64,000 nt of DNA from Bicyclus anynana (lineage: Eukaryota; Arthropoda; Insecta; Lepidoptera; Nymphalidae). This document shows, in pieces, positions 21,225 through 31,510 of the stretch (position 1 is its first letter; each line of letters opens with the position of its first letter). A program made the position numbers and the translations under genes. Location of the stretch: contig NC_069094.1 of NCBI RefSeq assembly GCF_947172395.1, positions 7,492,292 through 7,556,291 on the forward strand, read 5' to 3'. The notes under the pieces are model-generated. The model made no database searches. It saw only the letters and a program-made list of their open reading frames with translations, and was not told the origin of the DNA.

Positions 21225-22102
21225 GGAGTTTACTCCTTCGATATAACTCTTAAATATCGAATACGCTTAAGCATTTTTGCTTCAGAAGATAGTCTTTCTT
21301 TTTTGCGTAGAACAAGCAAACATATAAGTATATCCTAACAAACTCTCGCATTTATAATATTGTTAGGATTTTCCATGGATTTAAGAAGTAATTTTTAGAA
21401 GATTTAGCGTTTTATGTTCTGTGGGATTATCGGGCTACTTAATCATAGGCTAGGAAATTCTAACTTCAAAAATTATTTTCATGAAAACTCTACTTAAAGT
21501 TACCTGAAGTATGAACTTCATGCAACGTTGATAATTTACGGCGTAACTGAGTAAAAAAGAGGATTAAACTTAATCAAGGGCGATTTTCCTCATCAAAAAG
21601 GGCTTATATTTAAGTACCGGTGATGGACGCCCTAGTATAGAGCTCCTGCAAGCCGAAGGGTATGTTTGACTATGAAATTACATGCAAGGCCTGTACCTTT
21701 ATTCAAATAGGTTGACAGGCACATAGCATTACATTTCTAGTCTGCGCCATTAACTTCGTTCACGAAGAAAACCTTTAATATACGTAAAACGTTAATATAC
21801 CGTATATTTTCCTCCTCTTACAGTTGCAAAAATCTTTTCTTAGTGACTATTCTCTGACTGAATGTTTTAGCTAACTAGCTTCAGACATTTCTTCTAACAC
21901 CATTATGTAAAAATTAGATTTTAATGTTTTTTTTGTTGGTAGATATGAAAATAGGTCGTAGAGTTTTCACCCCCCCCCCAGATTTTATTCACAACCCCTA
22001 TGGTCGAAAGTCCTTCAGTTTTCAAGATACATTTGTCAAAATTATTTTAATTAATTACTAGAAAAAGAATAAAAACAATGTCATTCAGAGATCGCTCATT
22101 AG
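21225..22102. other. Non-coding stretch, includes C-tract
   Basis: 21310-21375 is a decayed Helitron-like 5' end (complement of TCCTAACAATATTATAAATG). A run of ten C is at 21970-21979, followed by words shared with the 23695-23969 element (GTCGAAAGTCCTTCAGTTTT). The rest is unassigned. Confidence 0.45.
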
Positions 22103-22213
22103 CGATAAGGCCGCCAATTGTACATTAGTTTTTAAGTTAATTTCTTGCCTGTTATTATTATTTTTGGTGTACAATAAAGTATATTTCATTCATTTCATTT
22201 CATTTCATTTCAG
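22103..22213 (+). mobile_element. LINE 3' end with (ATTTC)n tail
   Basis: GATAAGGCCGCCAATTGTAC, an AT-rich 3' UTR and GGTGTACAATAAAGTATATT are followed by repeated CATTT units to 22213. The same AAGGCCGCC and GTGCAATAAAGTATTTC order recurs at 55298-55397. This is the usual 3' end of an insect non-LTR retrotransposon (probably Jockey-like), 5'-truncated to its UTR. Confidence 0.65.
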
Positions 22214-22249
22214 TCATTCAAGATTTTTCAAAATTCTGTTCTTAAAGGC

Positions 22250-22449
22250 TAAAAAAGGGGTGGAAGTTTTATTAATAGAAATCGCTCATGTTTTGAGTTG
22301 TGGTTTTGTAAAATGATTATTATTATTGAACTATTTACTACCTGTATTAAAATGCGAAAATATAAATGAAAATGAAAAAGAAGGGGGTAGAATAGGGGAT
22401 GAAAGTATACATCGATTTCCACGTGGACGAAGTCGCGGGCGTCCGCTAG
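22250..22449 (+). mobile_element. Helitron-like 3' part
   Basis: It ends GTGGACGAAGTCGCGGGCGT then CCGCTAG and T, the folding type-A end. The body (GGGGGTAGAATAGGGGATGA) resembles the 23695-23969 element rather than type A. The start is uncertain. Confidence 0.65.
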
Positions 22450-22842
22450 TTCAAAATAACAATGCAATCGTAACTTTGTCGCATCTGAATGACAGCTAAA
22501 TGGGGATCACTGTCTTTTGCCACCATGGACAGACTAGTATAACAATATTTATAGAGTTATTCAAAAGGTTTGTTCTCGACCCAGTTTTCAGTTATTTATT
22601 GTTTTTCATGTCACTCCTTCAATATCATTTTACCATTGATTACGAAGATCTGTCTTCTTGTTATCTTGCTAATATTGGATAGAAGCAGTTTTCCATTTGT
22701 AAATCCGTTATGAGCACACTTTAGGTATAGCGATGGATAATTTGCTGTATTTTTTTACTAGTGAATCTTTGTGTCGTCTTAGTAATCTATATATTATAAA
22801 ACTGTGCGACACAGGTCATGCCACACTGATTTTATGGTAATC

Positions 22843-22982
22843 TTTTTTTTTTTTTATTCTTTACAAGTTAGCCCTTGACTACAATCTCACCTGATGGTAA
22901 GTGACGATGAAGCGATCTAAGATGGAAGCGGGCTAACTTGTTAGGAGGAGGATGAAAATCCACACCCCTTTTCGGTATCTAC
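22843..22982 (-). repeat. SINE family 1, 3' fragment
   Basis: The poly(T) at 22843-22855 and TATTCTTTACAAGTTAGCCC begin a well-conserved 3' end. The copy stops in the CCGAAAAGGGG block. An extra GA lies near 22910 relative to other copies. Confidence 0.8.
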
Positions 22983-23694
22983 GAGTATACTTAGAATAAA
23001 ACTGTAACAGTTCAAATTTTCTGTATGTGCGTTTGTTTGTTGACGGAACATCATGCTAAAACTACTGAATAATAAGAAGAACATAATATAAACGTACTTT
23101 TTGTCGCAGAAATCAGTGAAATAGGTGTTAAAAGTTTATATGGAGAGTCCTTAATTTTTAAGTTATATTTGTAAAAAATACTATTACAAACCTACATTCC
23201 CAACGTACATTAATGAGCTAAATTTACTATGTACTATGTTTATTTAATCCAACAAGCTTTAATTATTAAAAAGTTTAAACTATTATTAAAATAGCACAAT
23301 ATCAGAAATTGGCTTTAATTATAGAGTCATTTAACGAAAATTGTCAATGTTCATTGGCAATATTATTGGATAACATACAATGTGAGGCATTTAACAGATT
23401 ATCTATTTTATTGCGATAATTTGAACAGCCATCCCAACGACATACGTAGGATTGCATTTTATTAACCATTCGCGGCCCAGGAGTATTTTATCGGTGAGCC
23501 CGTCTGCGTTGAAGAAGCCGACAGTCAGGGAATGCGGTTTTAATCTACCGTTGTGAGCCATTTAAAAAATCTTTATATTGCTCTATCGCGCGGAGCATGA
23601 TACTGAGCTCGCCTATTGCCCTTAGTGGGTTTACTTTATATTTTTTTACATGTCACGTAACGGATACGATGGACGACCGGTCGTTCATTTAGGA
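22983..23694. other. Non-coding stretch with a unique GC-richer segment
   Basis: 22990-23170 has Helitron-like internal words. 23440-23640 (ATTCGCGGCCCAGGAGTATT, GAAGAAGCCGACAGTCAGGG) matches no repeat in the window. It has no good open frame and could be conserved non-coding DNA. Confidence 0.4.
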
Positions 23695-23969
23695 GTCAAA
23701 TGGTAGCAGAAAAATACAGTCCAAACTACTGGACGGATCGGGCTGAAATTTGGCATGCAGATAGATGTTATGACTTAGGCATCCGCTGAGAAAGGATTTT
23801 GATCAATTCTACCCCCAAGGGGATAAAATAGGGGTTGAAAAATTGTATTGAAAGTCCTTCACTTTTTGAGTTACATTTTTGAAAATTTGTTCATAAATCA
23901 TAAAAAAATGAGAAATATAACGTAACCCCGAAAGTGGTAAAATAGGGGTCGAAAGTTTACGTCTGCTAG
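23695..23969 (+). mobile_element. Helitron-like element, type D
   Basis: The body reads TCCAAACTACTGGACGGATC, GGGCTGAAATTTGGCATGCA and CAAGGGGATAAAATAGGGGT and ends TACGTCTGCTAG plus T. The GC hairpin of type A is absent. It belongs with the 22250-22449 copy. Confidence 0.6.
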
Positions 23970-24119
23970 TATAGCATAGTGGATATGGAGCTTAGACACA
24001 CCACGCTGCTCCAATGCTGGTTGGCGGGCTAAAGGCGTTTTACTTTTTTCAACGATTATCAGATGTTAACAATAATGACCGGGACTGATACCTTACAATA
24101 AATACTAACACCACCAATT

Positions 24120-24242
24120 TCCCAAATCCGGACTGACTGTGGCATGCACCTCTAACTTTTCAGAAGGAAAAACATCGTGAGTAAAACCTGCACACCTGAG
24201 AATTTCTGAGAACCTTTCATTTTGAGAGGAGACTTGTGCTCA
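24120..24242 (+). repeat. SINE family 2, decayed internal fragment
   Basis: GGCATGCACCTCTAACTTTT, GAAGGAAAAACATCGTGAG and TTTTGAGAGGAGACTTGTGC survive with large deletions between them. 23970-24020 upstream (CCACGCTGCTCCAATGCTGG) is another old repeat scrap. Confidence 0.6.
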
Positions 24243-24829
24243 AACAAAATTTGGTCAAATTACCAAAATAACGCTTATCTGGAACTGACCTCAGGACCTT
24301 CCGCGTATCTCTATCATACACGCAGACGGGTGTGATATGAAGGTCATCACACTCTAATCTTACTTGGGTAAAATAGCGTTCCCCAGTGTTCTTATTAAGA
24401 TAACGTGTCTTGGAATGTCCGAGGCCTGACCTTGTTCAGAATGATAAATTGTCTAGATTTAGGGACCGGATTGGACTATTTTCAACACTTTCATGACCGT
24501 ACACTGAAAAGCAATTAATTAGGGCAATCTTAATTCGGACCTTTAATATTGTTTTATGTGTGGACAAAATAACATGAAATTGTTAACAATAATTTTGGAA
24601 TGCATTACAATGAACAATGTTAACCCTTCCTAAATAGTAGATTGAAATACAAGGGGCTAAAAAGACCCATTATATACGAGGTATTTTTAGGGCCCGAGAC
24701 GTAAGGCGAGGGCCGCCTAAATAAAAACCGAGTTTATAATGGGTTTAGCCCCACGTGTTACACTCTGCTTTTCACTACGATTGCGAGAAAATAAAATAGT
24801 TTAGCACAATATTGAATGATTTATTTTAA
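24243..24829. other. Non-coding spacer
   Basis: Unassigned sequence with no exon signals. Near 24625-24760 a segment with AAGGGGCTAAAAAGACCCAT and AATGGGTTTAGCCCC forms an imperfect long hairpin. Confidence 0.45.
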
Positions 24830-25050
24830 TTGAAAATTAAATATTGGATAGAAGCAGGCGTTACTTTGCGGAAGTACAACGTGCAATTGCACGTTGTAGA
24901 GTCAACATCTCCTGAAGATGCTCCGGTTTCGGGGTGAAACGTACGTAGAGAGTATTTTGTCGGACCTGGGTGACGTTGTCGCATGGGTTCGTCGACTTTT
25001 CGCGGATGATAGCAAAATAAATAAATCATTATATAATGAAAATTAAATGT
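24830..25050 (+). repeat. Repeat family L4, best copy
   Basis: It contains the palindrome CGTGCAATTGCACG, then GTAGAGTCAACATCTCCTGA, AGATGCTCCGGTTTCGGGGT, GAAACGTACGTAGAG and GGTGACGTTGTCGCATGGGT, and ends AGCAAAATAAATAAAT. Relatives are at 8985, 41764, 56905-57215 and 58478. The AATAAATAAAT end suggests a retroelement 3' end. The CTGAAGA...GAAAC order is discussed as a finding. Confidence 0.65.
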
Positions 25051-25976
25051 ACAAAGTCTACAATTTTGGATATTAAGGGAGATGCTTTTACCCGGTAACA
25101 TAATTTCCGACTACTGTGAAGATGAATAATGAGTACGTAAGGTATACGTGGGAGATAATAGTTTAAAAAACTTCTTTCGTAAGTGAATCAATTCATGGTT
25201 GTTTTTTTCACTTATTAAATTTTTCGTAGGTATTTGTAGGTATCGTAGGTAAGTATTTAAGTAAATGCGTCTCGACTTTGATGGTAAAAGATTGAAAATT
25301 TCATCCATCTCCAAATTAGGATCACCATTCTCACTAGATGAAGACAACAATAACAATTATTGTTGAAAAATATGTAAGTTACGGTCACAAATTTACAATG
25401 AATTTCTGAAAAAAATCAAGTGTGTATTATTCACGCCAATTTTTTTTTAAATTCTCGCTTTTTAATTTTATTTTTTTCACATGAGAAAAAGGCAAAGGTC
25501 CCATGGATGTCTCATGTCTTCAAATCTCGCTCTATTCGCAACTCAATAAAAATTAAATAAAAAAATAAACGCATTCCACAGACAAGAACGCTGCATTTAA
25601 TTTCAATTTAAAGTTTTTTATTTATTTTTCAAAACAATCAGTGCTTTACCTATAATGATTCTATTTCCGAATAAAACCTCCTCCGTTTTATAGTAGGCTA
25701 GAACTTGGCTAGTACTAGCAACAGTCAAGAATAAAAAAAAACAAAATTACTTTAGCCCCTAGATGCTAATATGCTTGTTTAGCCCCGCTGTGGAGTGGTA
25801 ATATGGCAGTGTTTTTAAGCAAGAGTAGTGAAAAGTATATTGCAATTAAAGTGCAGGGATTTTTTTGTGTGATAGGTCATAGATAGCTAGGTACATCGCT
25901 TTCTTCTATGAATACAGTGAGCAACTATCAAACTGGTGACTTTTCCAAGAAGTTTTGTGTTAAAAAATCGCATTAT
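25051..25976. other. Non-coding stretch
   Basis: AT-rich. 25111-25356 has an 81-codon minus frame (it includes NLLPSKSRRIYLNTYLRYLQ), but its composition is that of the local DNA and no exon borders fit. Nothing else recognised. Confidence 0.45.
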
Positions 25977-25990
25977 AATCTGTGAGTAAT

Positions 25991-26296
25991 TCCGTGATTG
26001 CCCTGTGGATATGCCCTCTGCCTCCGATTCCGGAGAGTGTGGGTTCGAATCCGTCCGGGCATGCACCTCAAACTTTTTAGTTGTGTGCATTTTAAGACAT
26101 TAAATATCACGTGTCTCAAACGGTGAAGGAAAACATCATGAGAAAACCTGCATACCAGAGAATTTACTCAAGTCTCTCCGTGTGTGAAGTCTGCCAATCC
26201 GTCATGGGCCAGCGTGGTGGACTATTGGCCTAACCCCTCTCATTCTGAGAAAAGACTCGAGCTCAGCAGTGAGCCGAATATGGGTTGATAATGATG
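25991..26296 (+). repeat. SINE family 2 with 11-bp target duplication
   Basis: Complete copy: head TCCGTGATTGCCCTGTGGAT, B box GGGTTCGAATCCG, GGCATGCACC junction, CACGTGTCTCAAACGGTGAA, GGCCAGCGTGGTGGACTATT and the end ATATGGGTTGATAATGATG. AATCTGTGAGT flanks it at 25977-25987 and 26297-26307, a perfect duplication. The A box is slightly altered (TTGCCCTGTGG). Confidence 0.9.
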
Positions 26297-26298
26297 AA

Positions 26299-26599
26299 TC
26301 TGTGAGTTTGTATGCTGCTACGATCACAGTTTTAACAAAGATACACAAAAACACGTCAAACTTTTAACAGCACTCTTGATTAATTATTTTGCTACAATAA
26401 CAACATTTGTGAATAAGAAATTAATTTCATCACCATGGAACAAACTGACATAGCTAAATATTTTACTGAAAATCTAAAAATACCATCTACTTAAAAAACC
26501 GCGTCCAAATCAGTTCGCCCCTTTTAATCCCTTGCAATGCCACAGTCCGTGAATTAACATCCCTTAATTGAAGTAAACGATGTTTAAGATATTATTATT
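26299..26599. other. Non-coding spacer
   Basis: No recognised element apart from the right-hand target duplication of the SINE. Confidence 0.45.
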
Positions 26600-26955
26600 G
26601 GAGTTTACTCCTGAAGAATCAATTTTTCGTATAGTATAGCCCCCGGTATGAAAAAAAATGCCAGTAAAATTCGATGAACGAATGACAGCGTTACGCTTTT
26701 TGTGCGCAACCTATTCTCCGCACCTTTCACCGTGCGCTGCCGTGCCGCATGTGCCGAGCCACATGTGCGCGCTGTTGGAGGGCGCGCACGCCGCGGCCTG
26801 CTGCTCCTCTGTTGCGCACCTTTCACTTTGCAGGCGTTAGTATTGAGACGTACATAGTGTATGCTGCAGGGCAACATACACCTATTTAGACAATCGATCT
26901 GAAAGAGTAAATAAACTCCATTCGTGCGTCGGAACTGACACACACTTTTTTGGAT
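26600..26955 (+). repeat. Repeat R7, shared with the hAT-type element interior
   Basis: TATAGCCCCCGGTATGAAAA, AAATTCGATGAACGAATGAC and GAGACGTACATAGTGTATGC match 15710-15925. This copy has an extra GC-rich block of about 90 bp (26735-26825, with TGGAGGGCGCGCACGCCGCG) and lacks the AGGGATGTG ends. The 112-codon minus frame is a by-product of the GC-rich block. Confidence 0.7.
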
Positions 26956-28802
26956 ATCATAGTAGATTTAATTTTATCTCTATGAGCAGACAGACAATAG
27001 GTACTTCTATATACCTATCTATAGAACACATTCTCTGTGAGTTTATAGAGCTAAGAGCTTGGCTATAAGGAAAAGAACTAATATACGCTTAATATCATCG
27101 TATTGCTAAGGTTTAATCGCCTTAGGTTAGATCCCGTGAAATTGAATTTCTTATTGAGGTACCGTGAGATAAGTTACTCCGACACCTCGTGACATTACGA
27201 CAGTTTTTTTATTAGATAAACTGCTTTATCTTGAGAATCGTATTTGTTTATTTACTATACCTATGCCGACTATGACTAAACACGAGCCTAAGTGGTAACT
27301 AGCCATATTTGATGCCTTCCACGAGACCAGATTTTCCAGAGAGACCAATTTAGAAAATATAAAACTGACCCGATGAAACGGCGTATAGAGAGAAGTAGCT
27401 GCTCGAATTTCTATAAAAATTCAAATGCTGTACAACATTCATTCGCACGAGAGTTTTTTTAACGATCTATTTCCAAAAAATAATTCTAGATAAAAACTTA
27501 TGAGTGTAAAGGACTTAAAAAAATATTATTTATTTTTAACTATGTATTTCTACCTTTATTAAAACTAATTTACAAATATCCTACAAAAGTAATTGTGTCA
27601 GGTTTTCACATCAAAAACTCGACGTAAAGATTTCAAAGCAAGCACGCATGAAACACAAAAGGTACGGGGGTGATAAACCCGTTGAGTAATTGTCCTGACC
27701 CGGGGTCTGGATTCAGGCAGTTTATCATTCGGTACATCTGACCGCGGTCATTGTTAGCCGGTACATAGACCCCAGTGCCACTTGATATAAGTAAAGTATA
27801 CAAAGATTTAATTCAGGCTTTTATTGTTAATCTTACGCCAGGCTATGGATTTTATTACAAAATAAAAGAATTTATATACATGTTTTGAATTTTTTACCCG
27901 ACTACGGCGAAGCGAAAAGGAAGGGTGTATCTATGTATGTTCTACGCCTAAATAACAGATACATAATGAATGAGGTGTCAAAAGATTCGTAATATTAGCC
28001 TGAGTGACATAGGCTTTACAAATTTTGTAAAAAAAATATAAGACGGAATATAACCTGAGATAGTTGTAACTTGTTTGATATCAAAAGAAATGTCTTGGCT
28101 TAATAATTCCATGGATTTTAATGGGCTTTTTCTATAAGGCTGCGTTTGATTAAAATTATGAACTTATTGACACAGGTATCTACGTGTATTATGTTTCGCT
28201 TTTTAATATATTTTGTAAATATTTTATTTTTAATGAAGATTTTTTTTGCCTACCTACAAATGATAGTAGGTATCACGTAATAAAAAGTATTTTGAAATTT
28301 TCGTAAAATTATTGTTACCTCTGTTAATTTCAATTATTTCAATTATATTAAATTTAAATAAATAAGTTTCTAAATTTGTTTTATTCGAATACGAAACTAA
28401 GTGGCTCTATTTAAAATCTAATAGACGGTCTGCTATTCAGCACATAAATATCTTACTTGCATCGACGGGAGATCTTTCTTTATACCTTTTCATAGCTAAA
28501 GTAGTGACCTCTTTATACAATGGAGCTATCTCATAAGGGCACTTGCGGCTCGTCTCAACTTTGATCTTTCTCGACTCCAGCAAAGATAGCTTTTGAAGAA
28601 GATTAAAAGTTTTTGTTACAATACAAAAAAATAAACTTTCTTGACTATAAATACTCGTACCAGTGCGCCTTTGACTGCCGTCTCACCTGATAACTACAGC
28701 GTTGAAACAGTTACAGAACTAAGTAACTTGGAAATGGATTCAGAGTTAATAACGTAAGCTCATTCGGATTTAAGTACTCTCTGTATAGAAAGTCATACAA
28801 GT
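26956..28802. other. Non-coding stretch with one repeat scrap
   Basis: 27893-28110 opens TTTACCCGACTACGGCGAAG with GGAAGGGTGTATCTATGTAT, a common dispersed type. 27660-27790 has unique GC-richer sequence (CCTGACCCGGGGTCTGGATT) with no open frame. The remainder is AT-rich and unassigned. Confidence 0.45.
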
Positions 28803-28915
28803 GCGTCCACTGATCCGCATCGTACAGATCGCAACGAACGGATTTTATGTGTCGTAAAATTAAAAATCCGTTTGATGCGATGCGTCCAATAAATACGATG
28901 CGGATAAGTGGACGC
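28803..28915. mobile_element. 113-bp palindromic MITE, intact copy
   Basis: The left arm GCGTCCACTGATCCGCATCG and the right arm CGATGCGGATAAGTGGACGC are nearly perfect complements. Inner arms carry AACGGATTTTA and AAATCCGTTTGATGCGATGC. A second copy at 59612-60096 is split by Helitron-like insertions. It lies directly next to the LTR element starting at 28923. Confidence 0.8.
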
Positions 28916-28922
28916 TTACGTT

Positions 28923-29227
28923 TAATAACAATGGAATAAAATAACACAAGCTGGAATGTATAAACTGTATTTCAAATAACTTATTACTCATTCTTAAACA
29001 AATCGTTACTTTGGTAGATGGATAATACATTAATTAAATTTACTTCACGCCACTTAATCACATGTCCGCCTCTTTTTCATAGAGTATATACCACAATACC
29101 AAACCAACCTCAGAATAAAACCATAATCATTAATAAACAGTACAGATTAAAACATTTATCTGGAAGAAGGAGTTTTTATATGTTGTCTTATGTATTTGTA
29201 ATTATTTAAATAATTAAAAATCTAACA
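28923..29227 (-). repeat. Long terminal repeat, left copy
   Basis: 305 bp, plus-strand ends TAATAACAATGG and AAAATCTAACA. On the minus strand it contains a TATA-like ACATATAAAAACTCC. It is followed inside by TTCGGCCATACTGACTAC; TTCGGCC recurs at 30252 and inverted at 34249 and 34328. The 63-codon plus frame within it is also in the right copy and is not thought to be a gene. Confidence 0.85.
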
Positions 29228-29940
29228 TTCGGCCATACTGACTACACAAGTTTGTCCTCAAACTTTGTAAACACAAATAAATTCTAACATTACATTATTA
29301 TAAAGATTCACTGAACTATGTCTCATAGTATTTAAAATTTTAATTTATGTTTATTACCACAACTCATTAATTCTCCAATAATTTCTAATTATAACAAAAG
29401 TGAGTCCCAATTAATCTATTATTATTACTACTTGCTAAATTCACTGATTTACAAGTAGTAAAATTCAATTTGGTCACTACAGATATTTTCTAATTTTAAA
29501 CCTTGATTTAACAATATGTTGAAACACCCTACAATACATTTAATTATTCTTTAAGAATTAATATAATTATAGTTTAACAGATTTCTCATTCAATATTTAC
29601 AAATTGTGAATACAGACCTATACAGATTTTGATAGTGATTCTATTGATAAAAATCCAAACACTTAAATTCAGTTAAACTGGTATGTTAATTCTTGTTTTT
29701 ACAAATTTGAAATAAATTCAATCTTCAATCACTTCCAGATTCAGTCCAATTACCCAAATTCATGACAAAATTGTCTGTCATTTTGTCATTCCTAAACTAA
29801 ACTAAAAGTTATGTTAATATAAAGTTATAACTATGAAACCTCGATTCTACAGAGACAGTTCTTATAATCGCATTAGATCATACAAGTAAATCATGTACTT
29901 TGACGAAAAAACAACACCTAGCGAGGTAGGTCTTATGTAT

Positions 29941-30254
29941 GTCTGAGCTTCCAGATGACAAGAGAGAGCTTTACTCTAGACAGAGACTTATTAAATATTG
30001 TAATTAACTTAGACAGAGTAGTAGATTAATTTAAAGCATTAAGTACATAGACGATATGTAATATTTACAAATGTAATGTCTTTATCTTCTAATATTTGTC
30101 TGAGCTTCCAGATGACAAGAGGGAGCTTTACTCTAGACAGAGACTTATTAAATATTGTAATTAACTTAGACAGAGTAGTAGATTAATTTAAAGCATTAAG
30201 TACATAGACGATATGTAATATTTACAAATGTAATGTCTTTATCTTCTAATATTC
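29941..30254 (+). repeat. 157-bp tandem duplication
   Basis: Two adjacent copies start GTCTGAGCTTCCAGATGACA at 29941 and 30098. They are nearly identical (AGAGAGAG against AGAGGGAG early in the unit), so the duplication is recent. It lies inside the LTR-flanked element. Confidence 0.9.
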
Positions 30255-30443
30255 GGCCATCCTTACTAAAAGTTTGTCCCCAAACAACACAAGAATATCA
30301 TGAAATTATGACATTACTATAATATCAACTATAAATAGAACAATGTTAACAATAAAATTTTATAATTAATTATCACACAGCATCCCATAAGTTATTTAAA
30401 AGAATCCAATCAAACTATAATGAAATTCTTGATTTCTTCTATA

Positions 30444-30826
30444 CAGGAAGAAAATTTTTTTAGTGCGGATATTTTTATATTTTGTTCATAAACAAAATTT
30501 AATGATCACGTATTTTTTCTTTTTTTTTTTAACTCAAAAATAACAAAATTATCGTTAGCTAAAGTTATTTACTTTTGAACAGAATTTTAGGGTCACTCTA
30601 TTGTGCGTTTATTTTATTTTCGTTTGATACCTAAAGGACGTCACCAGATCACTTTTAAGCTGAATATATCTTGTTTAGTAATAATATGTACATTATTTTG
30701 TTATTTTAGAGACATAAATTAAAAAAAAAATTACATAAAATGTATCGAACTGTTTGTAGATTTATATTCTATTAATGATACAGAACCACGAAAAAAAATA
30801 TCCGCACTAAAGACCGAATCACCCTG
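30444..30826 (-). mobile_element. 383-bp MITE (family M1), nested copy
   Basis: The element runs between TA dinucleotides (30442-30443 and 30827-30828). The minus-strand left end is CAGGGTGATTCGGTCTTTAG and the right end is the complement of CAGGAAGAAAATTTTTTTAG. The shared inner part TTTAGTGCGGATATTTTT forms the inverted repeat. It is nearly identical to 52292-52674. TA duplication suggests the Tc1/mariner superfamily. It is inserted in the LTR-flanked element. Confidence 0.85.
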
Positions 30827-30982
30827 TATACTTTTATCATAAAAATGTTAAATAAGAATAAGAGTGATACATATTATAAATAAACATAATGTTCATGTGA
30901 AGCTTTTGTCAATCAACTTATCTATTTTCATCATTTCAAAACATTATATATATTTGTCAAATTCGTCATCATCGATTCATGG

Positions 30983-31510
30983 CATCTGCACCGAACCCCT
31001 CACCACCCAGTCCAGAACTAGTAAAGTTACAGGACTTTGTGATCGTGTTAGACTTCCAGATGATGTGTGACATCTGCACCGAACCCCTCACCACCAAGTC
31101 CAGAACTAGTAAAATTACAGGACTTTGTGATCGTGTTAGACTTCCAGATGATGTGTGACATCTGCACCGAACCCCTCACCACCAAGTCAAGAACTAGTAA
31201 AGTTACAGGACTTTGTGATCGTGTTAGACTTCCAGATGATGTGTGACATCTGCACCGAACCCCTCACCACCAAGTCAAGAACTAGTAAAGTTACAGGACT
31301 TTGTGATCGTGTTAGACTTCCAGATGATGTGTGACATCTGCACCGAACCCTTCACCACCAAGTCAAGAACTAGTAAAGTTACAGGACTTTGTGATCGTGT
31401 TAGACTTCCAGATGATGTGTTGCATCTGCACCGAACCCCTCACCATCAAGTTCAGAACTAATATAGTTACAGGACTTCATGATCGTGTTAGACTTCCAGG
31501 TGACATGTGA
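30983..31510 (+). repeat. 88-bp minisatellite, six units
   Basis: Units start CATCTGCACCGAACCCCTCA at 30983, 31071, 31159, 31247, 31335 and 31423, exactly 88 bp apart. The first and last are the most diverged. Because 88 is not a multiple of 3, the frame shifts each unit, and the two frames of 68 and 72 codons over the array are artefacts. The final unit ends GACTTCCAGGTGACATGTGA. Confidence 0.95.

Noticed and set aside
26605..26943. 112-codon minus frame, arginine-rich
   Set aside because: It lies wholly in repeat R7 and depends on the CpG-rich block; the related copy at 15690-15925 has no such frame.
28803..28915. Palindrome as part of the LTR of the neighbouring element
   Set aside because: It lies outside the CGTT target duplication, and a second copy at 59612 has no LTR beside it.
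30864..31461. Frames with repeated peptide across the 88-bp array
   Set aside because: The 88-bp unit shifts the frame every copy, so the same DNA is read in different frames. There is no selection for one protein repeat.
30983..31510. CRISPR-like array
   Set aside because: Units are contiguous 88-bp repeats with no variable spacers, in animal DNA.
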